Below are positions 1 through 5,306 of a stretch of DNA of 5,306 bases, piece after piece. Source of the stretch: Bryobacterales bacterium. GTDB taxonomy: Bacteria; Acidobacteriota; Terriglobia; Bryobacterales; Bryobacteraceae. The number at the start of each line of letters is the position of its first letter. The stretch's first letter is position 1. Both the position numbers and the translations under genes were made by a program. The stretch covers positions 1 through 5,306 of the forward strand of contig PLRZ01000164.1 in assembly GCA_003164075.1 (NCBI GenBank), read 5' to 3'. Below the pieces are notes generated by a model. It was given only the letters and a program-made list of their open reading frames with translations. It did no database searches and had not been told where the DNA came from.

Positions 1-147
1 GGTTGGCCCCAGAACGTATGGGCGGTAACCGAGAGAGGAGAGCCTCTCGAAGCGCAGCACGAAGCCCAGGGCGTTTACCACGGGTACCCGATGCCCGAAG
101 CAGATCCGTTTCGAGAGAAGGTCCTCGATCGATGGACGTCTTTATGA
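1..147 (+). CDS. C-terminal end of an unidentified protein (5' partial)
   Basis: Frame 1 is open from the left edge to a TGA at 145-147 and gives 48 residues with ordinary protein character, including the segments GWPQNVWAVTERG, YHGYPMPEADPF and a final VLDRWTSL. The rest of the gene lies outside the window. The composition (aromatic and acidic residues, Pro/Gly turns) contrasts with the Arg/Ser-rich translation of the overlapping frame 3, which supports frame 1 as the coded one here. The stop overlaps the ATG at 144 of the next gene as ATGA, so the two are probably cotranscribed and translationally coupled. I do not recognise the family. No catalytic motif, signal peptide or membrane segment is visible in this tail. 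I am fairly sure it is coding and have no view on its function. Confidence 0.65.
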   Translation, partial: GWPQNVWAVTERGEPLEAQHEAQGVYHGYPMPEADPFREKVLDRWTSL

Positions 148-1472
148 CTTCCGCTATGGCTATTGAACTCGAATGGCTGCCCCCGTTTGCAGGAATGGAG
201 GAAGTTGGGCGGACTTCGGCGACAATTCAAATTCGTTTCGGCTCTGAGAACGCGACGCGTTTCGAGGACGCATGGTCCCAGTCGGTTCAGCACGGCGCCA
301 GGGTCTCCGCGTATCCGCTGGCTCTCTGGCTCGCGTCGTCGTGGTGGCGAATCCGGTGGGAGCCGCTACCTTCCCGGATCCGGTTGGTCCAGAGCGAGAT
401 TCCGGCAGACTCCGACTGGCGCATGAGTCACGAACTTCCGGCCGCCGGGTTCGGTTTTATTTGGCCGCAACTGTCCTTCGCGAGCGACGGGCAGGGGATC
501 TTGGTTAGTTGTCGCCGCTCGCCGGCCTTGTCCGATGAACCCGTTCGATATCTCTCCGAGTTCGAGGTGTTCGTGCCGGCGCGAGACTTCGAGAGAGAGA
601 CGGACAAGTTCATGGATCTCGTCCTTCGCAGGTTGGACAACTTGGGAGAAACGGAGTTGCACGTCTTGTGGCGGGAAGTGCTTTCCGAACGCGCGGATCC
701 CATTCAGTCTGCCGCAAGACGGATCGAGGCACGTCTTGGGTACGAGCCTGACGATGCGCCACTAACCCTTTTAGAGCGCCTGCTCGAACTCGCGTCTCAA
801 GCCGGTCCGGGTGCAGTCGATGAGATCGCCCCGGTGTGTGCAGGCAGCAATCCGGCAGGTACGTTCGACGAAGTAATAAACTTCGCCTCGCAGCCTGGTG
901 TTCGGGGAAGAATCTCCGTACCGGCCGAAGCGGTTGTTGAAGATCCGCGCATACCGCCTTGGCATCGGGCGCGCCTGCTTGCGGCTTCTGTTCGTGAATC
1001 GCTCGGTTTAGGGACTGATCCGCTGAACGATGAGACCCTGGCAGAGATCCTCCAGATCCGCCCCGATCATCTGAACCGGCCTGTGGAGTCTTCGCCCCAT
1101 GCCCCTATGGGGCTGGCGGTTCGCGGAACAGACAGCGAAGAATTGAAGCTGCTGTTTCGCAAGAGAAACCGGCCAGCGCGCAGGTTCGAGGCCGCCCGGT
1201 TCATCGCCGACCATCTATGCGGTGAACGGCGAGACCGCTGGCTCCCGATTACGGATGCCGCCACAGTACGACAGAAGCTGCAACGTGCATTTGCAGCCGA
1301 GTTTTTGTGCCCCATTGAGCCCCTCCGCAAGTATCTTGGCGACGAGTTCCTTCCGGAGGCATTCGAAGACGCAGCGGAGCACTTTGGGATCTCGGAGATG
1401 GCGGTTAAGAGCCATCTGGCCAACCACCACTTGATACCGCGTACGCTAGTGGAGTCGCAGACTCTACCGTGA
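144..1472 (+). CDS. ImmA/IrrE-like protein with degenerate peptidase domain
   Basis: A protein of about 442 residues. The ATG at 144 is chosen because it makes a four-base ATGA overlap with the upstream gene. An ATG at 132 (AGAAGG ten bases before it) and one at 156 are in frame and possible. The N-terminal half has a Trp-rich stretch (LWLASSWWRIRWEPL, residues about 62-76) and DWRMSHELPAAG (about 91-102). The middle is helical and acidic. The C-terminal part (about 343-432) has the M78 order: RRFEAARFIADHL, then QKLQRAFAAEFLCP, then EDAAEHFGISEMAVKSHLAN. Where family members carry F-x-x-A-HExxH, this protein reads FEAARFIAD, so both His and the Glu are replaced. The later zinc-ligand Glu, six residues before the Phe of the FAAE segment, aligns with Gln. 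It is therefore probably not a zinc peptidase but a binding or regulatory relative. No DNA-binding XRE domain is obvious. Codon use is less strictly G/C-ending than in the operon downstream. The family call is by motif order only; the function is unknown. Confidence 0.72.
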   Translation: MTSAMAIELEWLPPFAGMEEVGRTSATIQIRFGSENATRFEDAWSQSVQHGARVSAYPLALWLASSWWRIRWEPLPSRIRLVQSEIPADSDWRMSHELPAAGFGFIWPQLSFASDGQGILVSCRRSPALSDEPVRYLSEFEVFVPARDFERETDKFMDLVLRRLDNLGETELHVLWREVLSERADPIQSAARRIEARLGYEPDDAPLTLLERLLELASQAGPGAVDEIAPVCAGSNPAGTFDEVINFASQPGVRGRISVPAEAVVEDPRIPPWHRARLLAASVRESLGLGTDPLNDETLAEILQIRPDHLNRPVESSPHAPMGLAVRGTDSEELKLLFRKRNRPARRFEAARFIADHLCGERRDRWLPITDAATVRQKLQRAFAAEFLCPIEPLRKYLGDEFLPEAFEDAAEHFGISEMAVKSHLANHHLIPRTLVESQTLP

Positions 1473-1491
1473 TGCCGGCTCGGCCGCTTAA

Positions 1492-1547
1492 ACGTTTTCG
1501 GGATTCCGGGCAAACTCCGCTCCGTTACGGGGCGTTCCCGAGAACGT
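1492..1547 (+). promoter_or_regulatory. Inverted repeat, 12-base arms, upstream of metF-type gene
   Basis: ACGTTTTCGGGA (1492-1503) pairs with TCCCGAGAACGT (1536-1547) over all 12 positions. One pair is T·G, which is a wobble in RNA read from the plus strand. The 32-base interior can form a small inner stem (GCTCC/GGGGC around GTTAC). It starts 20 bases after the stop of the IrrE-like gene and ends about 95 bases before the next start. Neither side has a T-run, so it is not a standard intrinsic terminator. A leader structure, a U-less terminator or a dyad for a DNA-binding protein are all possible. Confidence 0.5.
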
Positions 1548-1599
1548 ACAAATACCTCGGCTGCCCGCGACGGCCAGCCGTCCTTCCTCCCACATGCGT

Positions 1600-1605
1600 T
1601 AAAAT
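1600..1605 (+). promoter_or_regulatory. Possible -10 box for the metF operon
   Basis: TAAAAT lies 36 bases before the ATG at 1642, inside an A/T-rich island (1599-1614) in otherwise GC-rich DNA. The identical hexamer is the -10 of the well-formed promoter at 5245-5273. Here no good -35 hexamer is found 16-18 bases upstream (GCCGTC-like), so the site is weak or would need an activator. The call rests on one box and on position. Confidence 0.3.
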
Positions 1606-1641
1606 CAAAAAATATCGCCGCGGCGCTTGCGACCGTCCCTT

Positions 1642-3513
1642 ATGACTACTTCCCTTAGCACTCGCGCACAGGAATTCCGCGATCAATTGGCCCAGAGGGT
1701 CATCGTGGCCGATGGCGCCATGGGCACCATGCTCTACTCGCGCGGCGTCTTCATCAACCGCTGCTTCGATGAGCTGAACCTGGTACAGCCCGACCTGGTC
1801 CGCCAGATCCATCGCGAATACGTGAAGGCCGGCGCGGAGATCCTCGAAACCAATACCTTCGGCGCCAACCGCACCCGGCTGGCAGCCTTCGGAATGGCCG
1901 AAAAACTGGCCGCCATCAATCAGGCCGGCGTCCGCATCGCCCGCGAAGCGGCCGGCGGCAATAACGTCTACATCGCCGGCGCCATGGGACCGTTGGGAGT
2001 GCGCATCGAGCCGCTCGGTCCCACGTCGTTCGGGGAAGCGCGCGCGATTTTCCATGAACAGGCCGCGGCGCTCATCGAAGGCGGCGCCGACCTGCTGATT
2101 CTCGAAACTTTCGGTAATCTCGGCGAACTCCGCGAGGCCGTACTGGCGGCGAACGAAGCTGGCGGAGGCAAAGTCCCCATCGTCGCCCAGGTCACCATCG
2201 ACGATTTCGGCCACCTCCCCGGCGGCACCGATCCCGAAACGTTCACCCGGGAAATGGATTCCTGGCCGGTGGACGCCATCGGCCTCAACTGCTCCGTCGG
2301 CCCCAAGGCCACGCTCGAAACCATCGAGCTGATGATGCAGTATTCCTCCAAGCCGATGAGCGCCATGCCCAACGCCGGCTTGCCAACTCGCGTGGAAGGG
2401 CGCAATATTTATCTCTGCTCCCCGGAATATATGGCGCAGTATGCCCGGCGCCTGCTGTGGGCCGGCGTGCGGATCATCGGCGGGTGCTGCGGCACCACGC
2501 CCGATCACATCAAGCTCATCCGCTCGGAAACGCGCTCGCTCCAGCCCACGGCCAAGAAACTGGCGGTCACGGTGGAGAGTCCGCAGGCCAAGGTGCACGC
2601 CCTCGCTGCCGTGCCCATGGCGCAGAAGTCCCAACTGGGCGCCAAGCTGGCCGCGGGAAAGTTCGTCTCGTTCGTGGAGATTCTGCCGCCGCGCGGCGTC
2701 GACGCCAAGCTCGAAATCGAAGGCGCCCGCCGCTGCGCCGAGGCAGGCATCGACTGCATCAACGTACCCGACGGCCCGCGCGCCAGCGCCCGCATGAGCG
2801 CGCAGGTCACCTGCCAGCTCATTCAACAGCAGGCCGGAATCGAGACCGCCAATCATTTCTGCTGCCGCGACCGCAACATTCTGGGCATCCAATCGGAATT
2901 GCTGGGCGCCCATGCGGCCGGCGTGCGCAACCTCATCTGCATCACCGGCGATCCGCCGCGCATGGGCCTCTATCCCGACGCCACCGCAGTATTCGACGTG
3001 GACGCCATCGGGCTGGTCAACATTGTCAACAATCTCAACCACGGCCTCGATATCGGTGGGAACCCCATGGGCTCGCAGACGGCCATGCTGATCGGCGTGG
3101 GAGCCAATCCCGGGGCGCCGAATATGGATGAAGAGCTTCGCCGGCTGGATTGGAAAGTGGAGGCCGGCGCCGAGTACATCGTCACCCAGCCGGTCTTCGA
3201 CCTGGATCTGCTGGAGGTTTTCCTCAAGCGCACGGCGCACATCAAGATCCCGGTAATTTGCGGCATCTGGCCGCTCACCAGCTTCCGCAACGCCGAGTTC
3301 ATGGTGCATGAGTTGCGCGTTCCGGTGCCGGCGCATTTTATGGAGCGCATGCAGCGCGTGGACAACGCCGAGAGGGCGCGCGAGGAAGGCGTCCAGATCG
3401 CCCGCGAGATGGTGGTGCGTGTCCGCGGGATGGTTCAGGGCGTACAATTAAGTGCACCGTTCGGGCGCTATCAGATGGCCCTGGACGTGGCCGAGGCCCT
3501 TGGCCCCCGTTGA
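1642..3513 (+). CDS. Bifunctional homocysteine S-methyltransferase / 5,10-methylenetetrahydrofolate reductase
   Basis: A 623-residue cytosolic fusion of the YitJ type, close to the usual length. Residues about 10-295 form the homocysteine methyltransferase barrel: VADGAMGTM (22-30), ILETNTFGANR (67-77), and zinc-binding cysteines at C217 (GLNC) and C282/C283 (GGCCGT). It would transfer a methyl group to homocysteine to give methionine. After a linker, residues about 338-623 form an MTHFR domain that reduces methylene-THF with a flavin cofactor. E346 (FVEILPPRG), D437 (TGDPPR) and Q516 (TQPVFD) match E28, D120 and Q183 of E. coli MetF. No cobalamin-binding domain is present, so it is not a full MetH. 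The ATG at 1642 is chosen because residues from there fit the family; a TTG at 1627 adds five residues. No clear Shine-Dalgarno site is seen at either start. It is the first gene of a probable operon with the two genes after it. Codon use is strongly G/C-ending. The family call is firm; the methyl donor cannot be read from sequence. Confidence 0.95.
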   Translation: MTTSLSTRAQEFRDQLAQRVIVADGAMGTMLYSRGVFINRCFDELNLVQPDLVRQIHREYVKAGAEILETNTFGANRTRLAAFGMAEKLAAINQAGVRIAREAAGGNNVYIAGAMGPLGVRIEPLGPTSFGEARAIFHEQAAALIEGGADLLILETFGNLGELREAVLAANEAGGGKVPIVAQVTIDDFGHLPGGTDPETFTREMDSWPVDAIGLNCSVGPKATLETIELMMQYSSKPMSAMPNAGLPTRVEGRNIYLCSPEYMAQYARRLLWAGVRIIGGCCGTTPDHIKLIRSETRSLQPTAKKLAVTVESPQAKVHALAAVPMAQKSQLGAKLAAGKFVSFVEILPPRGVDAKLEIEGARRCAEAGIDCINVPDGPRASARMSAQVTCQLIQQQAGIETANHFCCRDRNILGIQSELLGAHAAGVRNLICITGDPPRMGLYPDATAVFDVDAIGLVNIVNNLNHGLDIGGNPMGSQTAMLIGVGANPGAPNMDEELRRLDWKVEAGAEYIVTQPVFDLDLLEVFLKRTAHIKIPVICGIWPLTSFRNAEFMVHELRVPVPAHFMERMQRVDNAERAREEGVQIAREMVVRVRGMVQGVQLSAPFGRYQMALDVAEALGPR

Positions 3514-3548
3514 TGTAGACGCCGACAGAAACCCCGAGACGCAACCGT

Positions 3549-4187
3549 ATGGCTACCGACCTGGTGGAGATTGACCCGCAAAAGCCGCAGCCCGAGGTGC
3601 TGGAACGTGCCGCCGCCGCCGTGCGCCGCGGTAAGGTGGTGGCCATCCCCACCGATGCCCTGTACACCCTGGTTGCCGACCCGTTCAACCTGCACGCCGT
3701 GAGGCAGGTCTTCGCCGCCAAAGGGCGCGAATCGCACCGCTCCCTGCCCATTCTGATCGGCGGGATGCTGACGGCGGAGGAACTGGCGGGCGAGTTGAAC
3801 AATCGTTTCTATCTGCTGGCGCGGCGCTTCTGGCCGGGCCCGTTGACCATCATCGTGCCGGCATCGGCGCGTATTCCGCTCAAAGTGACGGGCAATACCG
3901 GGCGTCTGGCGTTGCGCCATTCCCGCTCGGGCATCGCTAACCAGTTGATTGAACTGCTGAACCAGCCGCTGATTTCCACCAGCGCCAATATTTCCGGCCG
4001 CCCTACCTGCCGCAGCGGAATCGACGTATTCGGCATGATGGATGGCCGTGTGGACCTGGTGCTCGATGGCGGCATGTGTACCGGCCCTGGCGCCACCACG
4101 GTGGACATCACCGAGCCGTTTTGGAAACTGATCAAGACCGGCGCGGTGGAGGAAAAGGAAATCGCCGATTGTCTCCGGCCGTCTTGA
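3549..4187 (+). CDS. Sua5/YciO/YrdC-family protein, divergent TsaC-like
   Basis: A 212-residue protein of YrdC-domain length without the extra C-terminal Sua5 domain. TsaC/YrdC proteins make threonylcarbamoyl-AMP from threonine, bicarbonate and ATP for the t6A37 modification of ANN-decoding tRNAs. The fold markers appear in order: AIPTDALYTL (32-41), KGRESHRSLPILI (58-70), FWPGPLT (94-100), LALRHS (120-125), ISTSANISG (142-150) and TTVD (183-186). K58, R60, R123, S145 and N147 are kept. Several usual residues differ: PTDTVYGL is PTDALYTL, the N/K-P-L after KxR is RSL, and R-x-P is R-H-S. It could thus be a YciO-like paralogue or a TsaC with altered specificity. It starts 35 bases after the MTHFR gene without a strong Shine-Dalgarno site and ends 7 bases before crcB, which suggests cotranscription. 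The superfamily is firm; the exact activity is not. Confidence 0.85.
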   Translation: MATDLVEIDPQKPQPEVLERAAAAVRRGKVVAIPTDALYTLVADPFNLHAVRQVFAAKGRESHRSLPILIGGMLTAEELAGELNNRFYLLARRFWPGPLTIIVPASARIPLKVTGNTGRLALRHSRSGIANQLIELLNQPLISTSANISGRPTCRSGIDVFGMMDGRVDLVLDGGMCTGPGATTVDITEPFWKLIKTGAVEEKEIADCLRPS

Positions 4188-4194
4188 TCCGCCC

Positions 4195-4566
4195 ATGAAG
4201 TACCTGCTGATCCTTCTCGGCGGCGGCGCCGGTTCGCTCTCCCGCTATCTGGTGGGGACCGCCATCGTGACACGTTACGGCGGCCGCTTCCCCATCGTCG
4301 GCACCATGTCGATCAACGTCACCGGATCGTTTCTGATCGGGCTTCTGATGACGCTGATCGTGGAGCGTTTTGGGGCGAACTCGAATTTGCGGCCGCTGCT
4401 GGTAATTGGATTCCTGGGCGGGTATACCACGTTCTCCAGTTTCGAGTGGGAAACATATTCCGCCATTCGCGATGGAGGCTTCTGGGTTGGTGTTGCCAAT
4501 ATCGCAGGCAGCGTTACGTTGGGATATGCGGCGGTGTGGCTGGGCGCGATGGTGGCGCGACGATAG
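4195..4566 (+). CDS. crcB: Fluoride ion channel CrcB/FluC
   Basis: A 123-residue membrane protein of standard length with four hydrophobic segments (about 3-25, 35-57, 67-85 and 95-120). Fluc proteins work as antiparallel dimers in the inner membrane and let fluoride leave the cytoplasm. The family marks are GGGAGSLSRY (9-18), GTMSINVTGSFLIG (36-49) and GFLGGYTTFSSFEWET (72-87). N41, F80 and F83 match the pore asparagine and the two phenylalanine-box residues of characterised Fluc channels. The GGYT turn (75-78) is where the central sodium is held at the dimer interface. S106 or T108 in the last helix could supply the polar-track hydroxyl. The ATG at 4195 follows the previous stop by 7 bases and no Shine-Dalgarno site is seen, so it is probably translated by coupling. 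No fluoride riboswitch is recognisable before this gene or before the operon. A single gene, not the split crcB1/crcB2 pair, is present here. Confidence 0.95.
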   Translation: MKYLLILLGGGAGSLSRYLVGTAIVTRYGGRFPIVGTMSINVTGSFLIGLLMTLIVERFGANSNLRPLLVIGFLGGYTTFSSFEWETYSAIRDGGFWVGVANIAGSVTLGYAAVWLGAMVARR

Positions 4567-4574
4567 GTTGTTAC

Positions 4575-4638
4575 TGCCCGCCGGCTTAGTTCAGAGAAAG
4601 TTCACCGGAGAGACACAGAAGAAAATCGCCGGCAGGCA
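4575..4638. repeat. Inverted repeat flanking a CACCGGAGAGACACAG segment
   Basis: TGCCCGCCGGC (4575-4585) and GCCGGCAGGCA (4628-4638) are inverted copies that match at 10 of 11 positions. They enclose 42 bases that include TTCACCGGAGAGACACAGAA (4601-4620). That inner word resembles the CACnGnGGAGACACAGAG-type sequences I remember between genes in many soil bacteria; the resemblance is from memory and not checked. The repeat begins 9 bases after the crcB stop. It could act as a 3'-end structure for the operon, but no T-run follows on either strand. A second small hairpin follows (GGAGCG 4641-4646 with CGCTCC 4654-4659). Confidence 0.45.
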
Positions 4639-5055
4639 AGGGAGCGTTCGATGCGCTCCGGCCTCCCGGGGATCCCAGCGAAGGTTCATCCCAGGCTTCA
4701 TCTTGCCTTTGCAGTCGTCCAGCGATTCTTCGACCCATTCTTTCGTGATCTTCCCACGCGTTTCTTCGACCGCTCTGAGGAACTGTTGGTTCGCGGCGGT
4801 AAAGGGAAAGGCTGTCGGCTTGGTGTTTCCTTTGCCATCACGCGCAACGTCGGTCCCGTAAGCCACGGCGTAGTCGGACTGTTCCGATCGGCCAGGCAAC
4901 CACTTATCAATCGCCGAATACAGGTATTTGGAAAATTGCTCAGGCGGAGCCTTCAGATCGGCGACAACCTTGATGCCACGCTTCTCCTGTTTTTCGTTCT
5001 CAAGCCGCCATGGCTGAGGCCCGGCGGCGTCCTCCGCGTCTTTGGCACGGTACCA
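4591..5055 (-). pseudogene. Reverse-strand coding remnant, unidentified protein
   Basis: The minus strand is open from 5055 down to a TGA at 4591-4593 (154 codons), with an in-frame TGA at 5056-5058 upstream and no ATG or GTG start near its 5' end. The first in-frame start-like codon is TTG at 4897-4899, well inside. The translation looks like true protein up to about residue 133: PQPWRLENEKQERKG (14-27), QFSKYLYSAIDKWLPGR (40-56), TAFPFTAANQQFLRAV (81-96) and NLRWDPREA (124-132). The last 20 or so residues are read through the inverted repeat at 4575-4638 and look foreign. The plus strand of this region carries no recognisable protein. The simplest reading is a gene broken at its 5' end and possibly its 3' end. 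I do not recognise the family. The FxFTAxxQxFLR...LRWDP pattern faintly recalls some type I CRISPR large-subunit proteins, but this is only an impression and no cas gene or array is nearby. If a TTG start is used, a 102-residue protein is still possible. Confidence 0.45.
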
Positions 5056-5230
5056 TCAAGAGATTCCATCTGATCAGACCCAGAGCAACTGGGCTTGGAA
5101 CTTCGAACTACCTCTCTCCAACCATTCAACAGCCAAACGTCGACGGCTTAACCGATTGAAAGTACGCCTTCGCGATTTTGGCACGGTTCAGGCCGCGCGG
5201 CAGAGTTTTGGCACGGTTTTGACACGGTCA
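5041..5230 (+). repeat. Cluster of TTTTGGCACGGTT words
   Basis: TTTTGGCACGGTT occurs exactly at 5176-5188 and 5206-5218, 30 bases apart. A variant TTTTGACACGGT at 5217-5228 overlaps the second copy. The 11-base core TTTGGCACGGT is also at 5041-5051, inside the 5' edge of the reverse remnant. CGGTTCAGG (5184-5192) and CGGTCAGG (5225-5232) extend the similarity of the first and third copies. Three exact 11-base matches within about 180 bases are far beyond chance. The word equals the -24 half (TTGGCACG) of sigma-54 promoters. Confidence 0.6.
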
Positions 5231-5244
5231 GGACCGACTGGTCA
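5056..5244. other. Gene-free stretch between the remnant and the tRNA promoter
   Basis: Apart from the TTTTGGCACGGTT copies, I see no protein gene, hairpin with T-run or known RNA here. Short open frames exist on both strands but have no start site or protein-like composition. Base composition is less GC-rich than in the operon. Confidence 0.5.
5178..5193 (+). promoter_or_regulatory. Candidate sigma-54 (-24/-12) site
   Basis: TTGGCACGGTTCAGGC has GG at 5180-5181 and GC at 5192-5193, the spacing needed for a -24/-12 promoter. The -24 half is a perfect TTGGCACG. The -12 half is AGGC and not TTGC, so it is only half convincing. The neighbouring copy at 5208 lacks the correctly spaced GC. No protein gene follows within the window, which weakens a promoter role. 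Confidence 0.22.
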
Positions 5245-5273
5245 TTGCGCAATTTGGAGAAGTATTTTAAAAT
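5245..5273 (+). promoter_or_regulatory. Sigma-70 type promoter for the tRNA
   Basis: TTGCGC (5245-5250) and TAAAAT (5268-5273) are separated by exactly 17 bases. The expected start is near 5280, about 12 bases before the mature tRNA 5' end, which is a usual arrangement for a tRNA gene. A/T-rich DNA surrounds the -10. Confidence 0.6.
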
Positions 5274-5291
5274 CAAAGAGCTAGAAATTGT

Positions 5292-5306
5292 CGGGGCGTA
5301 GCGCAG
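5292..5306 (+). tRNA. tRNA-Pro, 5' end only (3' part outside the window)
   Basis: CGGGGCGTAGCGCAG fits the first 15 positions of a tRNA: seven acceptor bases (CGGGGCG), T8, A9, the D-stem strand GCGC (10-13), A14 and G15. A C at position 1 is typical of bacterial tRNA-Pro, and CGGGGnGTAGCGCAG is its usual opening. The anticodon is outside the window, so the isoacceptor cannot be named. The promoter just upstream supports the call. Confidence 0.72.

Noticed and set aside
3..143. Extending the IrrE-like protein upstream to position 3
   Set aside because: The extension is Arg/Ser-rich and overlaps a protein-like frame 1 ending at 147, so the real start is at 132, 144 or 156.
1492..1547. Intrinsic terminator after the IrrE-like gene
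   Set aside because: A good stem is present but no T-run follows on either strand.
1473..1641. SAM or SAH riboswitch before the methionine gene
   Set aside because: I found no kink-turn or conserved core motifs. Only a simple inverted repeat is present.
2457..3131. Plus-strand open frames inside the MTHFR fusion (2441-2797, 2457-3131)
   Set aside because: They are Arg/Pro/Ala-rich out-of-frame readings of a clearly coded gene.
1525..3447. A 640-codon open frame on the minus strand opposite the MTHFR fusion
   Set aside because: It is His/Gly/Ala/Asp-rich without any recognisable domain and lies exactly opposite a gene with clear motifs. Long antisense frames are expected in GC-rich coding DNA.
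4100..4194. Fluoride riboswitch before crcB
   Set aside because: The 7-base gap leaves no leader, and the end of the preceding gene does not show the conserved GGNGAUG-type core.
3471..4196. A 241-codon minus-strand open frame opposite the YrdC-family gene
   Set aside because: It has low-complexity shadow composition and no domain, and the plus-strand gene explains the region.
4406..5073. Plus-strand open frames across the end of crcB and the tail (4406-4861, 4651-5073)
   Set aside because: The first overlaps crcB out of frame. The second lacks protein-like composition, while the minus strand of the same stretch looks coded.
5041..5230. CRISPR array from the repeated 13-mers
   Set aside because: The units are too short, irregularly spaced and partly overlapping, with no spacer-sized intervals of even length.

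Overview
The window looks like chromosome from a GC-rich soil-type bacterium. An acidobacterium of the Solibacter/Bryobacter kind fits best: the main genes favour G/C third positions, Shine-Dalgarno sites are weak or absent, and the homocysteine methyltransferase and MTHFR are fused. This assignment is inference from style, not from a marker gene.

Left part (1-1472): the last 48 codons of an unidentified gene run in from the left edge. They overlap, through ATGA, the start of a roughly 440-residue protein whose C-terminal third has the layout of the ImmA/IrrE (M78) peptidase family but has lost every zinc-site residue I can align. The two genes look translationally coupled.

Middle (1473-4566): a 169-base gap contains a long-armed inverted repeat and a possible -10 box. 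It is followed by three same-strand genes with short gaps (35 and 7 bases), probably one operon. The first is a two-domain homocysteine S-methyltransferase/5,10-methylenetetrahydrofolate reductase (methionine and one-carbon metabolism). The second is a divergent Sua5/YciO/YrdC-family protein (the TsaC family of tRNA threonylcarbamoyladenosine synthesis). The third is a CrcB/FluC fluoride channel. The last has no visible fluoride riboswitch and appears to be expressed by read-through.

Right part (4567-5306): no intact protein gene is visible. There is an inverted repeat just after crcB, a reverse-strand coding remnant broken at both ends, and a cluster of repeated TTTTGGCACGGTT words. A clean sigma-70 promoter follows, and the window stops 15 bases into what reads as the 5' end of a tRNA-Pro gene. 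This stretch looks like a decaying, repeat-rich intergenic zone beside a tRNA.

The most interesting items are the coupled pseudo-peptidase pair, the repeat cluster next to the tRNA, the inverted-repeat element that forms the end of the reverse remnant, and the altered signature motifs of the Sua5-family protein. No CRISPR array, intact mobile element or rRNA is visible.
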